From Prolixibacteraceae bacterium (GTDB lineage: Bacteria; Bacteroidota; Bacteroidia; Bacteroidales; Prolixibacteraceae), in contig JAFGGF010000247.1 in NCBI GenBank assembly GCA_016930735.1, positions 1 to 18,985 on the forward strand: a stretch of DNA of 18,985 bases, given 5' to 3'. Shown one piece after another: positions 1-6,406 of this stretch. Every line of letters begins with the position of its first letter. The first letter of the stretch is position 1. The notes under the pieces were generated by a model. It saw nothing but the letters and a program-made list of their open reading frames with translations, ran no database searches and had not been told where the DNA came from. The position numbers were made by a program, and so were the translations under genes.

Positions 1-515
1 GATGATAACACTGTTGCAGCAGCCATTAATTCTTCGTTTATTACTACAGTTTTCCCCAGATTATCAAACAGTTCCACAACATAGTCCAAGTGAGCTATAG
101 ATTTCCCGTTGGTTGAAATACAGGTTAATGATTCCTGTAAAGAAATTGCTGTATTGGGCATAGCCCTGAAAACCGGGACTTCTTTCCCAGCCTCCGATTC
201 AATATGATTGATTTCAACACCGGCAACAATCGATATCAGTATCTTTTCAGAAGAAAGTACTGGTTTCAATTCTTTGGCTACTGTGGAAAAATGATATGGT
301 TTAACTGCAATAATTATTACATCGGCAGCTTTAGCAATATCCTGATTCCGTTCAGAAATATTCACCCCTTTTGCTTCAAAATCCTTTAATATAGAAATTT
401 TAGGATCTGAAATATAAATTTCTGAGGATGCAATAAATCCTGATTTTAATAATCCGTTTACTATGGCCCCACCCATATTTCCGGCACCTATTATTGCTAT
501 TTTTTTCTTCTCCAT
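1..515 (-). CDS. proC: Pyrroline-5-carboxylate reductase, N-terminal part (runs off window)
   Basis: This would reduce 1-pyrroline-5-carboxylate to proline with NAD(P)H in the cytoplasm. Translating the minus strand from the ATG at 515 gives 171 open codons to the window edge. Residues 6-16 form a Rossmann nucleotide-binding start (IAIIGAGNMGG). AVKP follows near residue 70, then the ProC hallmark RAMPNT. The last visible residues (AAATVLS) match the start of the family's conserved T-x-LSGSGPAY segment, so the C-terminal dimerisation domain should lie just outside. It is the last visible gene of the arginine operon, 32 bp after argD. That neighbourhood suggests either linked proline and arginine synthesis from glutamate or a relaxed-specificity role in the arginine pathway; the second is inference. 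The identification is firm and the gene is partial only because of the window edge. Confidence 0.93.
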   Translation of the reverse strand, partial: MEKKKIAIIGAGNMGGAIVNGLLKSGFIASSEIYISDPKISILKDFEAKGVNISERNQDIAKAADVIIIAVKPYHFSTVAKELKPVLSSEKILISIVAGVEINHIESEAGKEVPVFRAMPNTAISLQESLTCISTNGKSIAHLDYVVELFDNLGKTVVINEELMAAATVLS

Positions 516-547
516 AACTAATTTTTCTTAAATGTAACAGAAGCTTT

Positions 548-1711
548 TTAAGTTTGATTCTTCCGGTCAATCAACAACATATTTAAGTCAGTCAAAACCT
601 TTTGAAACGCATTCAGAAAAATATCTGATTCGGGTACAGAAAGGCATAAAGGCGGAAGTAACCTTATCATTTTTGCCCCGGAAACCCCGGTAAATATCTT
701 GAATTCGTTTAACAATTTCTCTCTTATTGGTTTAACATGAACATCAAATTCGAGGCCAATCATTAATCCTTTACCCCGTACAGAAAAACCACCTTTCATC
801 TTTTTCAGTTCATCCATTAGATAATCTCCAACTTCAGCCGAGTTTTCAATTAAATCATCGCTCTTCAGAACATCAAGTACAGCGATTGATGCAACACAGG
901 CCAAATGGTTGCCACCAAAGGTGGTTCCAAGCATTCCGTGCCATGATTTAATTTCAGGAGCTATTAACACTCCACCGACTGGGAAGCCATTCCCCATTCC
1001 TTTGGCAACTGTAATAATATCGGGCTTTACATTAAAATACTGGTGCGCGAAAAATTTTCCACTTCGCCCATACCCCGATTGTATTTCATCAATTATAAAA
1101 AGGCTTCCGTTTTCTTTGGTGATCCTTCTTATTTCTTCCATAAAATTATAATCAGGGATATTAATTCCGCCAATTCCCTGAATGCCTTCAACCAATACTG
1201 CAGCTATTTCATTTTGTTCAAATGCTTCCTTTAAAGCCTCAATATCGTTAAAAGGCAAAATTATGGCATTCGAAGTCTGATTTACCGGTGCAACAATTTT
1301 AGGATTATCGGTTAGGGCCACAGCAGCAGATGTACGGCCATGGAAACTTTTACTGAAACTGATAAATTTTTTTCTTCCGGTAGTAAATGAAGCAAGTTTT
1401 ATGGCATTTTCATTGGCTTCTGCCCCTGAATTGCACAGAAATAGCTGGTAATCATCATAACCCGATATTTCTCCCAGTTTTTCTGCAAGTTCTATCTGAA
1501 GAGGATTTTGAACAGAATTGGAATAAAACCCAATCTGTTGAAGCTGATCCGAAATCAGCTCTACATAATAAGGATGGCTATGCCCGATCGAAATTACAGC
1601 ATGACCACCATAAAGATCCAGGTATTTATTCCCCATTGAATCCCAAACATAACAACCCGATGCTTTTACAGGTGTTATATCGAATAACGGATATACATCA
1701 AAAAGTTTCAT
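548..1711 (-). CDS. argD: Acylornithine aminotransferase (class III PLP enzyme)
   Basis: This would be the aminotransferase that makes N-acylornithine from N-acylglutamate semialdehyde, using glutamate as amino donor and pyridoxal phosphate as cofactor. At 387 residues it has normal ArgD length. Visible motifs are the phosphate-contacting SGAEAN (95-100), the cofactor-ring acid in IIDEIQ (206-211), and the Schiff-base lysine K237 in TVAKGMGNGFPVGG. The C-terminal arginine and substrate region MIRLLPPL is also present. The ATG at 1711 lies 1 bp past the argC stop, so translation is probably coupled. Bacteroidota are known to use either acetylated or succinylated intermediates in this pathway, because some of their transcarbamylases prefer succinylornithine. 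The acyl group used here cannot be read from this gene. Confidence 0.93.
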   Translation of the reverse strand: MKLFDVYPLFDITPVKASGCYVWDSMGNKYLDLYGGHAVISIGHSHPYYVELISDQLQQIGFYSNSVQNPLQIELAEKLGEISGYDDYQLFLCNSGAEANENAIKLASFTTGRKKFISFSKSFHGRTSAAVALTDNPKIVAPVNQTSNAIILPFNDIEALKEAFEQNEIAAVLVEGIQGIGGINIPDYNFMEEIRRITKENGSLFIIDEIQSGYGRSGKFFAHQYFNVKPDIITVAKGMGNGFPVGGVLIAPEIKSWHGMLGTTFGGNHLACVASIAVLDVLKSDDLIENSAEVGDYLMDELKKMKGGFSVRGKGLMIGLEFDVHVKPIREKLLNEFKIFTGVSGAKMIRLLPPLCLSVPESDIFLNAFQKVLTDLNMLLIDRKNQT

Positions 1712-1712
1712 A

Positions 1713-2681
1713 TTAAAATGCTATGGGTTTTAAATTCAATCCGGTTTTTTCATCCAATCCGAACATCAGGTTCATATTTTGAACAGCCTGCCCCGATGCT
1801 CCTTTTATAAGGTTGTCAGTCAAGCTGATTATTACTAATTTATCCTTATGTTTTTCAAGGTAAAGAACTGCTTTGTTTGTATTGGCAACCTGTTTTAAAT
1901 CCGGATTCTTTTCCGAATTAAAAACAAATGGATGATCTTTATAAAAGCTTTTATAAAGATTTATTGCCTGCTCTATTGTTCCGTTAAACTTTGTGTAAGC
2001 CGAAACAAAAATTCCCCGGGTATGGGTTCCCCGTACGGGTACAAAATTCAGGTTAAAATTAAAATCGGGCTGAAGCTGTTTCAGGCTTTGGATAATTTCT
2101 GCTTCGTGTTGGTGCTGAAAAATTTTATACGCTGATAAATTACCGTTCCTCCAGCTAAAGTGCGAAGTTTCTGAAGGTGCCTGCCCTGCCCCGGTTGAGC
2201 CGGTAATTGCCTGGACATGAATTTCATCAGCCAACAAACCATTGGCAGCCAGGGGTAAAAAAGCAAGTTGGATCCCGGTGGCAAAACATCCGGGATTTGC
2301 TATATTTTTAGCCTTTTTTATTTCTTCCCTGTTAATTTCCGGAAGCCCGTAAACAAAATTATTCTTGTCTGATTTAATCCTGAAATCATGGCTTAAATCT
2401 ATTATTTTAACGTTATCGGGAATGATATTTTTTTCAATGAATTCCTTTGATTTTCCATGACCCATGCATAAAAACAGGACATCAGTTGAAGACAAATCCG
2501 GTTCAGAAACAAAACGAAGCTCGGTTTCACCAATCAAGTCTGTATGAACATCCGTTATAAAATTGCCCGCATTGCTTGAACTTTGTACAAATTCAATTTC
2601 TGCCTTTGGGTGGTTCAATAAAATCCTGATTAATTCACCTGCTGTGTAACCTGCCCCTCCTATGATTCCAATACTGATCAT
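1713..2681 (-). CDS. argC: N-acyl-gamma-glutamyl-phosphate reductase
   Basis: This reduces N-acylglutamyl phosphate to the semialdehyde with NADPH, the step before ArgD. The protein has 322 residues. Residues 5-15 hold the dinucleotide-binding turn (GIIGGAGYTAG). The nucleophilic cysteine is C132 in NPGCFATG, followed by GSTGAGQ (161-167). A conserved histidine, about H220, lies in VPVRGTHTRG. The length is slightly below the roughly 330-350 of many bacterial ArgC proteins but fits the short Bacteroidota form, and all catalytic segments are intact. Its ATG overlaps the argG stop by four bases (ATGA, 2678-2681), a classic coupled junction. The substrate acyl group (acetyl or succinyl) is unresolved. 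Confidence 0.95.
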   Translation of the reverse strand: MISIGIIGGAGYTAGELIRILLNHPKAEIEFVQSSSNAGNFITDVHTDLIGETELRFVSEPDLSSTDVLFLCMGHGKSKEFIEKNIIPDNVKIIDLSHDFRIKSDKNNFVYGLPEINREEIKKAKNIANPGCFATGIQLAFLPLAANGLLADEIHVQAITGSTGAGQAPSETSHFSWRNGNLSAYKIFQHQHEAEIIQSLKQLQPDFNFNLNFVPVRGTHTRGIFVSAYTKFNGTIEQAINLYKSFYKDHPFVFNSEKNPDLKQVANTNKAVLYLEKHKDKLVIISLTDNLIKGASGQAVQNMNLMFGLDEKTGLNLKPIAF

Positions 2682-3874
2682 TGTTTCTTTTTATTTACAG
2701 AATGGAATATTTTTAAAGAAGTAGCTAAAATACTGGTAAATCCTTTTACATCTTCACCTGTAAAAGCCTTGCTCATTTCACCGTAATCGCCAAAATCAGA
2801 GTTCATCAGGTCGTGATCCGAATTTATTCCCTGTAACTCAAACTGATATGGCTTCAGTTTAACGAATACTTTCCCGGTTACATTATCCTGGCTGTTTTCA
2901 AGGAAAACTTCAATATTTCGCATCACCGGGTCGAGGTACATCGATTCGTGCAAAAACATACCGTACCAGTTCGACAATTGTTCTTTCCAGTACATCTGCC
3001 ATTTTGTGAGCGTATGCTTTTCGAGTAAATGATGAGCTTTGATCGTAATCAGCGGAGCTGCCGCTTCAAAACCAACACGGCCTTTAATGCCAATAATTGT
3101 ATCGCCCACATGGATATCCCTGCCAATTGCATATGGCGCTGCAATTTCTTCCAGAACCTGAATAATTTTTGCTCCTGAAGAAAAGGTTTTCCCGTCAATT
3201 GCTTTTAGTTCACCTTTTTCAAATTCCAATTCAACTACCTTGTTATCAAAAGCTTTTAACTGTTTTGGATAAGCTTCTTCAGGAAGCGATTTATTTGAAG
3301 TCAATGTTTCCTTTCCTCCAATGCTGGTCCCCCACAAACCCTGGTTGATGGAATACTGCATTTTTTCATAATTCTCCTGTACTCCGTGTTTTTTAAGGTA
3401 GTCTATTTCTTCCTGGCGGCTTAACTGCAGATCGCGTATTGGGGTCAGAATTTTAATTTCCGGGGCAAGAACCTGGAATGTCAAATCGAAACGAACCTGG
3501 TCGTTCCCGGCCCCGGTGCTTCCATGCGCCACATACTGAGCATCTATTTTTTTTGCATGTTCAATTGTTGCAATAGCCTGAAAAACCCTTTCTGAACTTA
3601 CGGATATCGGATAGGTATTATTACGCAGCACATTCCCGTAAACCATATATCTGATGCACTTATTATAATATTCATCGGTTATATCGAGTGAGACATGCCC
3701 TTTTGAACCAAGTTTATAAGCTCTTTCTTCAATTGCATCCAACTCTTCTTCAGAAAAACCACCGGTATTTGCAACTGCTGTATAAACATCAAAACCTTTT
3801 TCTTCAGAAAGATATTTCACACAAAATGAGGTGTCTAATCCTCCACTGAATGCCAATACAACTTTTTCTTTCAT
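2678..3874 (-). CDS. argG: Argininosuccinate synthase
   Basis: This ATP-dependent ligase joins citrulline and aspartate into argininosuccinate, the penultimate arginine step. The 398-residue length is typical. The ATP pyrophosphatase P-loop SGGLDTS is at residues 10-16. The citrulline and aspartate region is recognisable in VAHGSTGAGNDQVRFD and in SINQGLWGTSIGGKE. The C-terminal half contains the family's RDIHVGDTIIGIKGRVGFEAAAP stretch in recognisable form. The ATG at 3874 lies 5 bp after the stop of the GNAT gene and the end overlaps argC, so it sits mid-operon. No lesion is visible. ArgH, needed for the last step, is not in the window and is presumably further down the operon. Confidence 0.96.
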   Translation of the reverse strand: MKEKVVLAFSGGLDTSFCVKYLSEEKGFDVYTAVANTGGFSEEELDAIEERAYKLGSKGHVSLDITDEYYNKCIRYMVYGNVLRNNTYPISVSSERVFQAIATIEHAKKIDAQYVAHGSTGAGNDQVRFDLTFQVLAPEIKILTPIRDLQLSRQEEIDYLKKHGVQENYEKMQYSINQGLWGTSIGGKETLTSNKSLPEEAYPKQLKAFDNKVVELEFEKGELKAIDGKTFSSGAKIIQVLEEIAAPYAIGRDIHVGDTIIGIKGRVGFEAAAPLITIKAHHLLEKHTLTKWQMYWKEQLSNWYGMFLHESMYLDPVMRNIEVFLENSQDNVTGKVFVKLKPYQFELQGINSDHDLMNSDFGDYGEMSKAFTGEDVKGFTSILATSLKIFHSVNKKKQ

Positions 3875-3879
3875 CCTGA

Positions 3880-4557
3880 TTAAAATTTAAATATGGAAGA
3901 GAACAACACCAATAATGATACTGAATTGTTTTTCCCGTTTTTTGGTTTTATTTTATTTATAATATCCAACATTGAACGTTTGAAAATTTTCCCACGTTTC
4001 CCTTTTTCCCATTCCGGATTGTATAACATTCCTGTACAAAGGCATTTCGAACGCCCGGTACGCATAAGGATATCGTAATTCACACAACCGGAACATCCCT
4101 GCCAGAAAGCATCGTCGTCGGTTAGTTCCGAGAATGTTACCGGCCTGTATCCCAGTTCATGATTAATTTTCATAACTGCCAAACCTGTTGTCAACCCGAA
4201 AATCTTGGCATCAGGAAACCGTTTCCTTGAAAGCTCAAAGGCTTTCTTTTTGATATCTTTCGCCAATCCGACTCCACGGAACTCAGGCGATACAATCAAT
4301 CCTGAGTTGGCAACAAACCTTCCGTGCCCCCAGGTTTCGATGTAACAAAAACCTGCAAACCTTCCGTTATTTGTCGCAATTATTGCTTTTCCATCTTCAA
4401 TCTTCGATTTCAGGTATTCATATGACCGTTTGGCGATACCTGTGCCTCTTTCATGCGAAGCATCTTCAATTGTCTGGTTAATTGTATCGATATACGAGAT
4501 ATGTTCTTTACCAGCAATCTCTATTTTTATGCTGTTTTTTATTTTCGAATCCTTCAT
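3880..4557 (-). CDS. GNAT acyltransferase of the arginine operon, candidate N-acylglutamate synthase, with C-terminal four-cysteine motif
   Basis: This 225-residue protein lies between argR (4-bp gap) and argG (5-bp gap). The central part is a GNAT fold: a beta-strand and FAGFCYIE segment around 67-74, and the acetyl-CoA loop with a Q/R-x-x-G-x-G/A-like pattern in SPEFRGVGLAK (90-100). The GLTTGLAVMKINHELGY stretch (121-137) carries the conserved C-terminal asparagine/histidine helix. After the GNAT domain come C155, C158, C172 and C174 (CSGC, then CLC), a possible metal site or structural knot. Its position suggests it performs the first committed step, acylation of glutamate, in place of a classical two-domain ArgA. 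That is inference from context; the GNAT assignment itself is secure. The last 25 residues (about 201-225) are lysine/asparagine-rich and then hydrophobic (LLVLFSSIF), and look poorly conserved. Confidence 0.8.
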   Translation of the reverse strand: MKDSKIKNSIKIEIAGKEHISYIDTINQTIEDASHERGTGIAKRSYEYLKSKIEDGKAIIATNNGRFAGFCYIETWGHGRFVANSGLIVSPEFRGVGLAKDIKKKAFELSRKRFPDAKIFGLTTGLAVMKINHELGYRPVTFSELTDDDAFWQGCSGCVNYDILMRTGRSKCLCTGMLYNPEWEKGKRGKIFKRSMLDIINKIKPKNGKNNSVSLLVLFSSIFKF

Positions 4558-4561
4558 TTAA

Positions 4562-5044
4562 CTATCTTAATTCTTTTTCAAGGTTGGGCATTATCAGAAT
4601 TAATGAATTAATAATATCTGATCGTGAAGCACCCTCTCTAAGCACAATCATTATGGTATCATCCCCGGCTATTGTCCCTAAAATTTCCAGTGGTTCGGCA
4701 CTATCAATAACTGAAGCGATGCTACTTGCGTAACCTGGCAATGTTTTGATTATGCCAATATTTCCTGAAAACTCAATTCCTTTAAATCCGTCAGCCAGAA
4801 AATTAACCCGCATATCAACTTTACTTTCCGATACTCCCTGTATACCGGGAATTATGTATTTATATCCTTTATCAGGATCAGGGATTTTAGCTACCTTAAG
4901 TAACCTTAAATCCCGCGAAAGTGTTGCCTGGGTTAAATTATAACCTTCCGACTTTAAAATATGCAAAAGCTCATCCTGGCTATGGATACTTACTTCTGAA
5001 ATTATTTTCCTGATTGTAAGTTGCCGCTGAACCTTATTCTTCAT
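4562..5044 (-). CDS. argR: Arginine repressor ArgR
   Basis: This is the arginine-sensing transcription factor, normally a hexamer that represses arginine genes when the amino acid is plentiful. At 160 residues it has family length. The N-terminal winged helix spans roughly 5-70, with the recognition region SQDELLHILKSEG followed by TQATLSRDLR. The C-terminal arginine-binding and oligomerisation domain holds IKTLPGYASSIASVID and ILGTIAGDDTIMIV; the GDDT segment carries the aspartates that contact arginine in known ArgR proteins. It is the first gene of the operon, and two ArgR operator boxes lie in its own promoter, so negative autoregulation is expected. The ATG at 5044 is the obvious start, immediately before the basic helix. 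Confidence 0.95.
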   Translation of the reverse strand: MKNKVQRQLTIRKIISEVSIHSQDELLHILKSEGYNLTQATLSRDLRLLKVAKIPDPDKGYKYIIPGIQGVSESKVDMRVNFLADGFKGIEFSGNIGIIKTLPGYASSIASVIDSAEPLEILGTIAGDDTIMIVLREGASRSDIINSLILIMPNLEKELR

Positions 5045-5056
5045 TTTAAATAATTA

Positions 5057-5091
5057 TGAATAAATATTCAATTTTTATGCAAAAATATTCA
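5057..5091. promoter_or_regulatory. Tandem ARG boxes (ArgR operator)
   Basis: Two copies of the ArgR target lie here. Box 1 (5057-5070) is TGAATAAATATTCA, an exact match to TGAAT-wwww-ATTCA. Box 2 (5078-5091) is TGCAAAAATATTCA, with one perfect half and one half changed at two positions. Their centres are 21 bp apart, two helical turns, the same spacing as the paired boxes known from Escherichia coli operators. Box 2 contains the -7 element of the argR promoter and box 1 lies just past the expected start site, so bound ArgR would block the whole arginine operon. Confidence 0.85.
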
Positions 5092-5109
5092 TTTAATAAT
5101 AATATCAAA
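5080..5109 (-). promoter_or_regulatory. Promoter of the argR-arginine operon (Bacteroidota type)
   Basis: On the minus strand, TTTG (5106-5109) is followed after 18 nt by TATTTTTG (5080-5087). This fits the Bacteroidota pattern of TTTG at -33 and TAnnTTTG at -7. Transcription would start near 5073 and give a leader of about 30 nt before argR. The -7 element is embedded in ARG box 2. Confidence 0.75.
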
Positions 5110-5129
5110 TGAAATCTCAGAATTATTTA

Positions 5130-5137
5130 TAATTTTG
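5130..5137 (+). promoter_or_regulatory. Probable -7 element of the carAB promoter
   Basis: TAATTTTG fits the TAnnTTTG consensus and is followed by CAC. No good TTTG is found about 19 nt upstream (the bases there are AAAT), so the promoter is weaker than consensus or needs activation. Start of transcription would be near 5143, giving a leader of about 140 nt before carA. It lies back to back with the argR promoter. Confidence 0.45.
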
Positions 5138-5152
5138 CACCCGGTATTTAAC

Positions 5153-5167
5153 ATGAGGATGAGATAA
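5153..5167 (+). other. Possible leader mini-ORF Met-Arg-Met-Arg-stop
   Basis: The sequence ATG AGG ATG AGA TAA lies about 10 nt after the expected carA transcription start and encodes only Met-Arg-Met-Arg. AGG and AGA are arginine codons. It could be a leader peptide sensing charged arginine tRNA, but it is so short that chance is a serious alternative, and it ends 43 nt before the competing hairpin. Confidence 0.2.
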
Positions 5168-5209
5168 TACAACGAATGTATTTGATAAAACTGAAGAATA
5201 ATATAACAC

Positions 5210-5222
5210 CGCATAAAATGCG
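5210..5222 (+). promoter_or_regulatory. Candidate anti-terminator hairpin
   Basis: CGCAT (5210-5214) pairs perfectly with ATGCG (5218-5222) across an AAA loop. The same ATGCG is also needed to pair with a second CGCAT (5248-5252) in the terminator stem, so the two folds exclude each other. The 5-bp stem is much weaker than the terminator and would need help from a ligand, protein or ribosome. Confidence 0.4.
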
Positions 5223-5260
5223 TTTGAACTATAACAGATAGTACAAGCGCATTTTTTTTT
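5215..5260 (+). terminator. Attenuator-type intrinsic terminator in the carAB leader
   Basis: Two 18-nt arms (5215-5232 and 5238-5255) pair with one G-U wobble and one A-A mismatch around a 5-nt loop AACAG, followed by nine consecutive T (5252-5260). No plus-strand gene lies upstream, because argR is divergent. Plus-strand transcripts reaching this hairpin should therefore start at the carA promoter. The alternative hairpin at 5210-5222 would compete with the base of this stem. Confidence 0.8.
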
Positions 5261-5282
5261 ATCAGGAATTAATAAAATTACT

Positions 5283-6377
5283 ATGTCGGAATTAAAAAAA
5301 GCTCGGTTAATTTTAGAAGACGGGACCAAATTTACAGGGAAATCATTCGGAGCCGGAAAATCTGTTGCCGGAGAAGTTGTTTTTTATACTGCCATGACAG
5401 GATACCCGGAAAGCCTGACAGATCCTTCATATACGGGACAGATTCTGGTGTCAACCTACCCGATGATTGGTAACTATGGTGTTCCAAAAGACACTTCAGA
5501 AAATGGAATTTTCAGGCATTATGAATCACACAAAGTTCATATTACAGGATTGATAATATCTGATTATTCGTTTGAATACAGCCACTGGAATGCTATCAAA
5601 AGCCTGGGAGATTGGCTGAAAGAATGGAATGTTCCGGGACTTTTCGATATTGATACACGGGCTCTTACAAAAATTCTGAGGGAAAAAGGTTCGATGATGG
5701 GCAAAATCGAGTTTGAAGATGAACCGGTTGATTTTAAGGATCCGAATAAAGAAAACCTTGTCGCCATCGCAAGCATTAAAGAGAAAGAGGTTTATGGTAA
5801 TGGGGAGCATAAAGTTGTACTGGTTGATTGCGGTGTAAAATACAACATTATCAGATGTTTACTAAACAGGAACACAACAGTGATCAGGGTTCCATGGGAT
5901 TATGACTTTACACAGGAGGAATACGATGGTGTTTTCCTATCCAATGGCCCCGGGGATCCGGCCATGTGCCAGGAATCGGTGGAAAACATAAAAAAAGCAT
6001 TGAAAATTGAAAAACCAATCATGGGGATTTGCCTTGGTAATCAACTTTTAGCAAGGGCTGCGGGAGGTGATACATATAAGCTAAAATACGGTCATCGAAG
6101 CCATAACCAACCAGTTTTATTAAAAAACACAAACCGTTGTTTTATTACATCACAGAATCATGGTTATGCAGTTTCTCCCGAATTGCTTCCTGATGACTGG
6201 GAACCTTTGTTTACCAATGTTAATGATAATACAAATGAAGGGATCAGGCATAAAACCCTGCCTTTCTTTTCTACACAGTTCCATCCTGAAGCATCAAGCG
6301 GGCCAACTGATACTGAATTCCTGTTTGATGACTTTATCGAAAACATTATTAATTGGAAAAACAATCATAATTCGTAA
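5283..6377 (+). CDS. carA: Carbamoyl-phosphate synthase small subunit (glutaminase)
   Basis: This subunit hydrolyses glutamine and passes ammonia through a tunnel to CarB for carbamoyl phosphate synthesis. The 364 residues consist of an N-terminal CPSase small-chain domain (about 6-135; FYTAMTGYPESLTDPSY is characteristic) and a C-terminal class I glutamine amidotransferase domain. The triad is complete: C250 in MGICLGNQLLA, H334 and E336 in QFHPEAS. The oxyanion segment SNGPGDP is at 220-226. The ATG at 5283 directly precedes the conserved start and has an A/T-rich leader without a Shine-Dalgarno sequence, as is usual in Bacteroidota. carB follows 29 bp later. Expression is probably set by the attenuator upstream, while the ArgR boxes lie 40-70 bp upstream of its -7 element. 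Confidence 0.97.
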   Translation: MSELKKARLILEDGTKFTGKSFGAGKSVAGEVVFYTAMTGYPESLTDPSYTGQILVSTYPMIGNYGVPKDTSENGIFRHYESHKVHITGLIISDYSFEYSHWNAIKSLGDWLKEWNVPGLFDIDTRALTKILREKGSMMGKIEFEDEPVDFKDPNKENLVAIASIKEKEVYGNGEHKVVLVDCGVKYNIIRCLLNRNTTVIRVPWDYDFTQEEYDGVFLSNGPGDPAMCQESVENIKKALKIEKPIMGICLGNQLLARAAGGDTYKLKYGHRSHNQPVLLKNTNRCFITSQNHGYAVSPELLPDDWEPLFTNVNDNTNEGIRHKTLPFFSTQFHPEASSGPTDTEFLFDDFIENIINWKNNHNS

Positions 6378-6406
6378 TTCGTACATTGAAATTAACACAT
6401 CATATC

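Noticed and set aside
5121..5134. AATTAT-TT-ATAATT palindrome as a third ARG box at the carA promoter
   Set aside because: It lacks the TGAAT/ATTCA half sites and is explained by AT-rich promoter sequence.
6386..6406. TTG start giving carB seven extra residues
   Set aside because: The conserved CarB sequence begins right after the ATG at 6407, which also gives the usual length.
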